Assembly (NCBI GenBank): GCA_030537465.1
Contig: JAUNMP010000017.1
Coordinates: forward strand, 1 to 44,551
Reading direction: 5' to 3'
Origin: a bacterium
GTDB taxonomy: Bacteria; Verrucomicrobiota; Kiritimatiellia; RFP12; UBA1067
Length of the DNA: 44,551 nucleotides
Shown here piece by piece: positions 38,202 through 44,551 of the stretch. A program made the translations under genes and the position numbers. Positions within the stretch are counted from its first letter, which is position 1; the number at the start of each line of letters is the position of its first letter. Under the pieces are notes generated by a model. The model was not told the DNA's origin. It saw nothing but the letters and a program-made list of their open reading frames with translations, and did no database searches.

Positions 38202-40181
38202 ATGGCGAAATCGTGGATAGGAATCGTTTTTCTGGTCTCGTTGCCCGTCTTCGCGGGTGTGTCCGGGGGCGACATGGAGTCGGTCCTGTCTGGGCAGGAC
38301 GTGCGGACGATCGACGTGCGGACGACGCAGGAACTGTTTGCGGCGCGTGACGCGCTGCGGAAAGAAAAACCGTCCGTGCCCGTTGACGTGCGGATTGCTC
38401 CGGGGGAGTATTTTCTTGAGAAGCCGTTTGCGCTGACGGCGGTGGATTCGGGAACCGAGACGGCGCCGATCCGTTATCGGTGTGCGGACGGGAAAGCCGT
38501 CTTCACGGCGGCGAAGCGCGTGCCCTCCGCGCGGTTTCGCCCCTGGAAGGACGGCATCCTCGTCGCGGACATCGCCGACCTCGGCATCCGCTTCCCGAAC
38601 GAGCGGCAGATCCGCGGCGTCACGCAGTGTCCGCCCCCCGTCCCCGAGCTCTTCGTCGACGGTACGCGCTATGAGATGGCGAGCTGGCCGAACGATCGGC
38701 AATGGACGACGTTCACGAATGTCGTCGTCATGGGTGCGGGCTGGGGCGACAAAGGCGTCACCAACCGGCAGGGACGGCTCAACGTGCCGGGCACGTTCGG
38801 CTATGACGGCGATCGTCCGTCCCGCTGGACGGAAGCGCCGTATGTCTGGATGCACGGCTATTTCCGTTGGGACTGGCGCGACAATCTGCTGCCGATCGGG
38901 AAGATCGACCCGAAGGCGCACACCATCGCCCTTGGCACCCGCGCGACATACGGTCTCGCCCGAGGCAACCCCTCGCCGCGCCGTTGGCGCGTCGTCCATC
39001 TGCTTGAGGAACTCGACATCCCGGGCGAGTATTATGTCGACTTTGCGGGAAAGACGCTCTATCTGAAGCCGTTGAAGCCGCTCACGGCGGAGTCCCGCGT
39101 CGACATCGTCGCAGGCGCGGGGACGCTGGTCACCGCCGAGGGCGTGAAGAACGTCGTCTTCGAAAACCTGAAGCTCTGCTGTGCCAACCAGGCGATGAAG
39201 GGCAAGGACTGCACGCGTCTCGTCCTGAGGGGACTGGAGGTCGAAAACATCCGCGGCGACGGCGTGACGCTGGACGATGCCGCGAACGTTCTCGTCGCGA
39301 CGTGTGACTTCAAGGCGATCGGCTCTCTCTGCCTGAATCTGAACGGTGGCGACCGACGGACGCTGGTCTCGGCGGGAAACCGCGTGACGGACTGCGACTT
39401 CGGTCCGGCGGGCATTCACGCGAAGACGGGCTGCGCAGGGTTCTATACCTATGGCGTCGGGACGGTCTTCGACCACAATTTCGTCCATGACATGCCGCAT
39501 CACGCCCTCGGCATCGGCTATCAGGGCGGCAACGACTGCGTCTTTTCGCACAACATCGTCTCGAACTGCTGCAACGAGTCGGACGATGCGGCGGCATTCT
39601 ACAAGGGACGCAACCCGTCCGCCTGCGGCAATGTCCTCGAGGGCAACGTATTCGTCGACTGCGGCAAGAACGGCAAGCATGGGACGATGGCGGTCTATTT
39701 CGACGATGGCGACTGCGGCGACACGGTGCGCGACTGTCTATTCATCCGTTGCGGCAACAAGCCCTACGGCGGTGCGAAGTTCACGCATGGCGCGCTGTTC
39801 TACAACGCCGGCTACGCCTTCGTCACGGAAGGCAACGTCTTCATCGACTGTCCGGCAGGGAACCGCACGAGCGGGGCGGACGACTGGGCGACGGATGCGT
39901 GGTGGCGCAAGCACCTGAAGGGACTCAACACGCGTCTGACGGAAGAGGTCGCGGTGACCGGCGCTGTCTACAAGGCACATTATCCGTGGATTGCCGACCT
40001 TCTGCCGGGGCTTCCCGACGGCGCGCGCACGAACTATCTGAAGCGTTGCACGTTCATCAATGTGAAAGTGCCGGTTGCGGGGCGCTCGCACTGTCTGCCG
40101 GATTGCAGATTCCTTGACCATGATGACGGGACCCGTCCTGCAGCCTGCCGCACGGCGGGACTCCTGACGGAAAGGAAATGA
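38202..40181 (+). CDS. Secreted right-handed parallel beta-helix protein
   Basis: 659 residues with a signal peptide (WIGIVFLVSLPVFAG). The N-terminal part has an IAPGEYFLEKPF strand followed by a beta-sandwich. The C-terminal half is a parallel beta-helix with repeated NxV/F turns (NVVFENLKL, NRVTDCDFG, NIVSNCCN, GNVFVDCG). The arrangement resembles GH141-type or polysaccharide-lyase-like proteins that act on complex plant or algal glycans. I cannot name catalytic residues with confidence. The 68 nt upstream hold no Shine-Dalgarno; GATAAG at 38188-38193 lies 8 nt before the ATG and may be a weak -10. A GH2 gene follows 10 nt after the stop. Confidence 0.72.
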   Translation: MAKSWIGIVFLVSLPVFAGVSGGDMESVLSGQDVRTIDVRTTQELFAARDALRKEKPSVPVDVRIAPGEYFLEKPFALTAVDSGTETAPIRYRCADGKAVFTAAKRVPSARFRPWKDGILVADIADLGIRFPNERQIRGVTQCPPPVPELFVDGTRYEMASWPNDRQWTTFTNVVVMGAGWGDKGVTNRQGRLNVPGTFGYDGDRPSRWTEAPYVWMHGYFRWDWRDNLLPIGKIDPKAHTIALGTRATYGLARGNPSPRRWRVVHLLEELDIPGEYYVDFAGKTLYLKPLKPLTAESRVDIVAGAGTLVTAEGVKNVVFENLKLCCANQAMKGKDCTRLVLRGLEVENIRGDGVTLDDAANVLVATCDFKAIGSLCLNLNGGDRRTLVSAGNRVTDCDFGPAGIHAKTGCAGFYTYGVGTVFDHNFVHDMPHHALGIGYQGGNDCVFSHNIVSNCCNESDDAAAFYKGRNPSACGNVLEGNVFVDCGKNGKHGTMAVYFDDGDCGDTVRDCLFIRCGNKPYGGAKFTHGALFYNAGYAFVTEGNVFIDCPAGNRTSGADDWATDAWWRKHLKGLNTRLTEEVAVTGAVYKAHYPWIADLLPGLPDGARTNYLKRCTFINVKVPVAGRSHCLPDCRFLDHDDGTRPAACRTAGLLTERK

Positions 40182-40191
40182 GGGAATGATG

Positions 40192-42453
40192 ATGAGAACG
40201 AGACTCGCATTGGCAATGGGCCTGTTCGCGTTTGCGGCGTTCGGCGTGCGGACGAATTTCGACCTCGACTGGGAGTTCGCATTGAAGGACTTCAACCTGT
40301 CCTTTGGCAAGGTCGGCCTCTGCAGACCGCAGAACAACGCGAACGACAACGGAATCCCGCGAGTCGCCGCCGACACGAACGGTTGGGAGAAGGTCGATCT
40401 GCCCCACGACTGGGCGTTGCGCCTGCCATTGGCGGAGAAAGGATCGCGCAACGGCTTCCGCGCCGTTGGCAGGGGATTCCCCGAGAACAGCATCGGCTGG
40501 TACCGCAAGCGCTTCGGCATTCCCGCTTCGGCTGACGGTTCACGAATCTTCCTGCAGTTCGATGGCGTCTACCGTGACGCGATGTTCTGGGTGAACGGCA
40601 TCTATCTGGGGCGCAACGATTCGGGCTACATCGGCCGACGCTTTGAGATCACCGACCTCCTCAAGTACGGCGCAGAGGACAATCTTGTCACCGTTCGCGT
40701 CGATGCGGGCAAGGACGAAGGCTGGTGGTACGACGGCGCGGGCATCAACCGCCATGTCTGGCTGGACGTGCGTCCCGCCGATGGCCTTGTTCCTGATTCC
40801 GTGCGCATCTCCCTCAAAGAGCTCAAGGATGGCCAGGCGACGATGCATGTTGACTATGCGACGTTCACGGAGGGGGCGGCGGCCTACGACTTCACGGTCG
40901 CCAATCCTTGCCTCTGGTCCCCGGACGATCCCCACCTCTACACGCTCGAACTGAAGGGCGAGTCGTTCGCCTATGGAATCCGCACGGTGGTTTTCGATCC
41001 GGAGCGTGGACTGCTCGTCAATGGACGGCGCGTTCCCGTGAATGGCGTCTGCTGCCATCAGGACCACGCCGGCGTCGGCACGGCTGTCCCGGACGGGGTC
41101 GTCGACTACCGCATCCGTCGACTGAAGGCGATGGGCGTCAACGCCTACCGGACTTCGCACAATCCGCCGTCTCCCGAGCTGCTGGACGCCTGCGACCGGT
41201 ACGGTATCCTGGTGATGGACGAACAGCGGTTCTTCTCCGCGTCGGATGAGGGGCTCGACCAGCTGCGCCGTCTTGTCCTGCGCGACCGCAATCATCCCTC
41301 GGTCATCGCGTGGAGCTTCGGAAACGAGGAGCACAATGTGCAGGGCGGCGACCTGGGCCGCCGCATGGCCAAACGGATGAAGGCGCTGCAACGCGAACTC
41401 GACCCCACGCGACCGTGCACGTTTGGCGGCAACAACGGACAGACCTTCAAGGGCGTCAACGAGATTGTCGACGTGCGGGGTGTCAACTACGTGCGCCTGA
41501 TGGGCGAGGGGGCTGCGAAGAAGATGTGCCATGGCACGGACGACTACCACGCCGACCATCCGAACCAGCCCATCTGGGGCAGCGAGGAGGCGTCGACCCT
41601 GCTCACGCGCGGCGGCGAAGGGCAGTTGGGCCAGCGGCACGTGATGCCGGATACGGATCTCCCCGAAAACCGTCCGATGTGCTGGGCGCTGACGGCGGAG
41701 GAGTGGACGAGTTTTCTTGACGGGCGCGACTGGTTCGCCGGAGCCTTTGCATGGACGGGTTTCGACTACCGCGGCGAATGCCATTGGCCGGCGACGATCT
41801 GCAACTTCGGCATCCTTGATCTTTGTGGCTACGCCAAGAGCAATTTCCATTACTATCGTGCGCGCTGGACGGACGAAGACGTCCTGCACGTCTATCCGAA
41901 CTGGAACCAGCCGCGGACAAACCTCTGGATCAACACGAACTGCGACGAGGTCGAACTTTTCGTGAATGGAAGGTCCCTGGGGCGGCAGAAGCGCGGCGCC
42001 AAGAGCTTTCGCCTGAACGTTCCCGTTGTCTACGAGCCTGGCATGGTCGAGGCGAAAGGGCGCCGTGGGGGGCGCGAGGTGGCGTTCAGAATGGCGACGA
42101 CGGGCACGGCCGTTGCATTGAAACTAGTTCCCGATCGTGTCCGGTTGGTCGCCGATGGCCGCGATGCGACGGTTGTGGACGTCATCGCGCTGGACGCCGC
42201 AGGGAACGAGGTGCCGGACGCCTGCGGACCGGTTCAGTTCGCCTTCGCGGGTGCGGGACGCATCGCCGGTGTCGGAAACGGCGATCCGATGAGCCACGAG
42301 GAGGATGTCTGCAAGGACGGCGAGTGGACGCGGCGTCTGTTCAACGGACGCTGTCAGGTCGTTGTCAAAGCGAACCGCGAGCCGGGAACTTTTCGTCTGA
42401 AAGCCTGGCTGTCGCCGATACAGATGTACGAGGCGACACTGGAAGTAAAATGA
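40192..42453 (+). CDS. Secreted GH2 beta-galactosidase-like enzyme
   Basis: 753-residue retaining glycosidase of family GH2. Signal segment LALAMGLFAFAAFG, then the sugar-binding domain (GWYRKRFG, DGVYRDAMFWVNG), the immunoglobulin-like domain and the TIM barrel. NAYRTSHNPPSPELLDACD is the family signature; GNEEHN holds the acid/base Glu (about residue 379) and WGSEEAST the nucleophile (first Glu, about 465). C-terminal domains resemble DUF4982 and an Ig-like domain. Three ATGs occur in a row at 40186, 40189 and 40192; AGGGA sits best for the third. Follows the beta-helix gene closely, so the two may act on one glycan. Confidence 0.88.
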   Translation: MRTRLALAMGLFAFAAFGVRTNFDLDWEFALKDFNLSFGKVGLCRPQNNANDNGIPRVAADTNGWEKVDLPHDWALRLPLAEKGSRNGFRAVGRGFPENSIGWYRKRFGIPASADGSRIFLQFDGVYRDAMFWVNGIYLGRNDSGYIGRRFEITDLLKYGAEDNLVTVRVDAGKDEGWWYDGAGINRHVWLDVRPADGLVPDSVRISLKELKDGQATMHVDYATFTEGAAAYDFTVANPCLWSPDDPHLYTLELKGESFAYGIRTVVFDPERGLLVNGRRVPVNGVCCHQDHAGVGTAVPDGVVDYRIRRLKAMGVNAYRTSHNPPSPELLDACDRYGILVMDEQRFFSASDEGLDQLRRLVLRDRNHPSVIAWSFGNEEHNVQGGDLGRRMAKRMKALQRELDPTRPCTFGGNNGQTFKGVNEIVDVRGVNYVRLMGEGAAKKMCHGTDDYHADHPNQPIWGSEEASTLLTRGGEGQLGQRHVMPDTDLPENRPMCWALTAEEWTSFLDGRDWFAGAFAWTGFDYRGECHWPATICNFGILDLCGYAKSNFHYYRARWTDEDVLHVYPNWNQPRTNLWINTNCDEVELFVNGRSLGRQKRGAKSFRLNVPVVYEPGMVEAKGRRGGREVAFRMATTGTAVALKLVPDRVRLVADGRDATVVDVIALDAAGNEVPDACGPVQFAFAGAGRIAGVGNGDPMSHEEDVCKDGEWTRRLFNGRCQVVVKANREPGTFRLKAWLSPIQMYEATLEVK

Positions 42454-42481
42454 TGCAAATCATCTTAAGATTGGGGCGCAT

Positions 42482-44422
42482 ATGATGTTGGAACCGATGA
42501 AGTTTGATTGGAAATGGATTGCCGGTGTGGGGGCGTGGTCGCGTCTCGCGGTTTGTCTGTGTGTGCTTTCGAGTTGGGGGCAAGAGACGGGGACCATTCC
42601 TGTCGGTTTTAGTCGGCAATGCGAACGGCAGCTGTGGGTCACGTATCGGAGCTTCAACAAGGAACTGGAACGGACGGGGCAGTTCGGCGCGATGGGCGTG
42701 ACGAACCGCTGCTTCTTCGCGGCGAATACGATCAACAGCGGCGGCAATCCCTACTGCGAGTACCCGCTGATCTGGAAGGGGTTCCGGAACTACGACTGGT
42801 CCGCCCTCGACGCCCAGGCCGGGGAGCTCGTCAAGGCGAGCCCGCACGCGCGGTTCATGGTGATGATCGACCTGAACACGCCCTATTGGGCCACGCACAA
42901 GTTTTGGCTCGATTCGTTCACGGACGTCACGCATGCCGCCTGCGATCCCAATTGGCGGAGGCAGACCAAGACCTGGATGCTCGATTTCATCGCCGAGGCC
43001 GAGAAACGCTGGGGTGACCGCATCGGGGCCTACATCCTCTCCGGCGGCGGAACGAGCGAATGGTACGAATACGACCGCGGGCGCACGAGTGCGAACAAGG
43101 ACGCCGCCTGGGTGAAATGGTGCCAGGCGAAAGGCGTCGATTATGGCCCGAGCGTGCCGATCCGTCCGGCGCTTGCGACGGCGGCCTTCGAGAATCTCGT
43201 CTATGATCCGAAAACCGAGCCCGAGAAGATCGAATACTGGAAGTTCCACAACTCGCTCCCTGCTGATGCGCTGCTGGAATTCGCGGCCGCCGCGCGCACG
43301 GCGATCCCCAGATCCAAGGAAATTGGCGCGTTCTTCGGCTACTTCCTTGTGAGCAGCGTACGACACACGTCGTTCGGACATCTGGACTATCCGCGGGTCT
43401 TCGCGTCGCCCGACATCGATTTCTTCATCGCGCCCGGCAACTACTCCGACCGTCGGATCGGCGGTGGTTCGGGCAGCCAGCTCGTCCATGGCACGGCGCT
43501 GCGCCATGGCAAGCGATTCCTGCATGAGATCGACTTCGGACCGCACGACCAGACCCGGTGGGGCAAAGGCATCTGGAAGACGTTGGCGGACGACCTGGCC
43601 GGCAACACGCGCGAGGCCGCCTTTGCGATGGCGAACAACGCGAGCTACTGGTGGTTCGACATGTGGGGCGCCTTCTACCGCGATCCGGCGATGCGTGCGC
43701 GCATCGCGGCGCTCAAAAAGGTGCAGGACGGTCTGAAGCCCGCACCGTCGACGGCGGAGATCCTGCTTGTGGTCGATCCCGAGTCGATGTACCACGTCAA
43801 CGAACGCTGCGACCTCGAACGGGCATTTGGACAGCATCTGCGGAACAATCTCTCGCAGATCGGCGCGCCGCACGACGTCTACTCGTTCGACGATCTGCCC
43901 GTGCTCGACCTCGACCGCTACAAACTCGTCTGCCTCAACTCGACCCTGCTGATCACGCCGGAACGGGCGAAGTTCCTGCGCGAGAGGGTCTGCACGAAGG
44001 GACGCACGGTGCTGTGGACATATGCTCCGGGCGTGACGGATGGCAAGTCCCTTGATGCGGCCCGTGTGGCGGAATGGACCGGTGTCCCGTTCAAGACGCC
44101 GGGCGTCTCCGAGAGGGACAGGAAGACCTGGCGCAGCGTGTACGCCTATGACTACAATCTCTACAATCCTGCGGTGTTGGCGCGCATTGCCGAGACGGCC
44201 GGCGTCCATCGCTATGTCAAGGAATGTTCGCCCGTCTTCGCCAATGAACGCTTTCTCGCCGTCCATGTGGTCCAGGGGGGCGAACGAGTCATCCATCTGC
44301 CCCGCACGCTCGCGCGCGTGACCGATCTGCTCACGGGCGAGGTGCTGGGGACGCAGGTCAACGCGTTCTCCTGTCGTTTCGCCTCGCCCGATACGAAGCT
44401 GTTCGGGCTCGAACTGGAATGA
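42482..44422 (+). CDS. Secreted GH42-like clan GH-A glycosidase
   Basis: 646 residues, with a hydrophobic signal segment at about 20-33 (RLAVCLCVLSSW) behind a longer basic and aromatic N-terminus. The barrel has FMVMIDLNTPYW, GGGTSEWYEY (Glu193, acid/base candidate) and LHEIDFG (Glu349, nucleophile candidate). A Rossmann-like domain (ILLVVDPESMYHVN, VCLNSTLLITPERAKFL) then resembles the GATase-like trimerisation domain of GH42. The C-terminal strand domain ends GLELE. Likely beta-galactosidase or related activity; the family call is moderate. ATG 42500 is an alternative start. It follows the GH2 gene after 28 nt and ends the glycan-degrading run. Confidence 0.72.
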   Translation: MMLEPMKFDWKWIAGVGAWSRLAVCLCVLSSWGQETGTIPVGFSRQCERQLWVTYRSFNKELERTGQFGAMGVTNRCFFAANTINSGGNPYCEYPLIWKGFRNYDWSALDAQAGELVKASPHARFMVMIDLNTPYWATHKFWLDSFTDVTHAACDPNWRRQTKTWMLDFIAEAEKRWGDRIGAYILSGGGTSEWYEYDRGRTSANKDAAWVKWCQAKGVDYGPSVPIRPALATAAFENLVYDPKTEPEKIEYWKFHNSLPADALLEFAAAARTAIPRSKEIGAFFGYFLVSSVRHTSFGHLDYPRVFASPDIDFFIAPGNYSDRRIGGGSGSQLVHGTALRHGKRFLHEIDFGPHDQTRWGKGIWKTLADDLAGNTREAAFAMANNASYWWFDMWGAFYRDPAMRARIAALKKVQDGLKPAPSTAEILLVVDPESMYHVNERCDLERAFGQHLRNNLSQIGAPHDVYSFDDLPVLDLDRYKLVCLNSTLLITPERAKFLRERVCTKGRTVLWTYAPGVTDGKSLDAARVAEWTGVPFKTPGVSERDRKTWRSVYAYDYNLYNPAVLARIAETAGVHRYVKECSPVFANERFLAVHVVQGGERVIHLPRTLARVTDLLTGEVLGTQVNAFSCRFASPDTKLFGLELE

Positions 44423-44465
44423 GGGCGCGCAGATCGGGGGCGAAACGACGTAATCCATTCGCGAT

Positions 44466-44495
44466 TTGACGCAATGCGGTGGAATATGGTAAAGT
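44466..44495 (+). promoter_or_regulatory. Promoter leading out of the window
   Basis: TTGACG (44466-44471), 18 nt, TAAAGT (44490-44495; 4 of 6 matches to the -10 consensus). A short inverted repeat CCCC/GGGG around an A/T centre follows (44509-44526). The gene it serves lies beyond the window end; 44423-44551 contains no gene I can support. Confidence 0.4.
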
Positions 44496-44551
44496 TTTCT
44501 TGGAATTACCCCATTTTTTGAGGGGCTCAATGTAGCGAAGTCCTGTAAATA

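Noticed and set aside
42450..42466. ATGAT/ATCAT palindrome between the GH2 and GH42-like genes as an operator
   Set aside because: Five-base arms in A/T-rich sequence are expected by chance, and no promoter boxes fit around it.

Overview
The window is a GC-rich bacterial chromosome segment, densely coded and mostly on the + strand. It combines a cell-division/peptidoglycan cluster, large autotransporter-type beta-strand-repeat surface proteins, many secreted glycosidases (clan GH-A types, GH2, GH31, a beta-helix protein), DUF4832 proteins and a GxxExxY protein. This mix suggests a member of the PVC group, most likely Kiritimatiellota or a related Verrucomicrobiota/Lentisphaerota lineage that degrades glycans. 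That placement is inferred from gene content only.

Layout. (1) 51-4874: a very large secreted beta-strand-repeat protein and an M20 peptidase. (2) 4875-5488: a decayed reading frame, candidate MraZ boxes, an intrinsic terminator and the division-cluster promoter. (3) 5489-10299: mraZ-rsmH-ftsL-ftsI-murE, with a MurE that lacks the usual N-terminal domain. (4) 10304-12092: a lipoprotein, a ketosynthase chain-length-factor-like protein and a lysophospholipid acyltransferase; the last two resemble a piece of an aryl polyene cluster. (5) 12089-22874: a divergent XylR-like regulator facing an MFS transporter, a GCKR/MurQ-like double SIS protein, a secreted glycosidase-like protein, a second beta-strand-repeat protein and an AAC(3)-fold acetyltransferase. 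This reads as one carbohydrate-utilisation locus. (6) 22885-25731: two copies of a palindromic element surround a DUF4832 gene; one copy carries a GxxExxY gene. (7) 25732-33819: a large multidomain glycosidase, an AT-richer AAA ATPase, a second DUF4832 paralogue and a GH31 enzyme. (8) 33831-38133: a tightly coupled run of DUF3261-like lipoprotein, KAS III-like synthase, FkbH-like HAD protein and ferredoxin-type aldo/keto reductase. (9) 38202-44422: a secreted beta-helix protein, a GH2 beta-galactosidase and a GH42-like enzyme, followed by a promoter leading out of the window.

The strongest unusual signal is the repeat family at 22905-23291 and 24822-25711. Each copy is bounded by inverted ends. 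Near each end sits a hairpin of about 100 nt with a 39-41 nt loop. The outer helices differ in sequence between hairpins yet stay paired, while an internal-loop motif is conserved. One copy encloses a GxxExxY gene whose last 11 codons lie in a hairpin arm; the other appears to have been inserted at the start of a glycosidase gene. A second theme is promoters whose -10 box lies only 6-9 nt before the start codon (XylR-like regulator, MFS transporter, GxxExxY, GH31), which predicts leaderless mRNAs.

No rRNA, tRNA, CRISPR array or recognisable transposase gene was seen.
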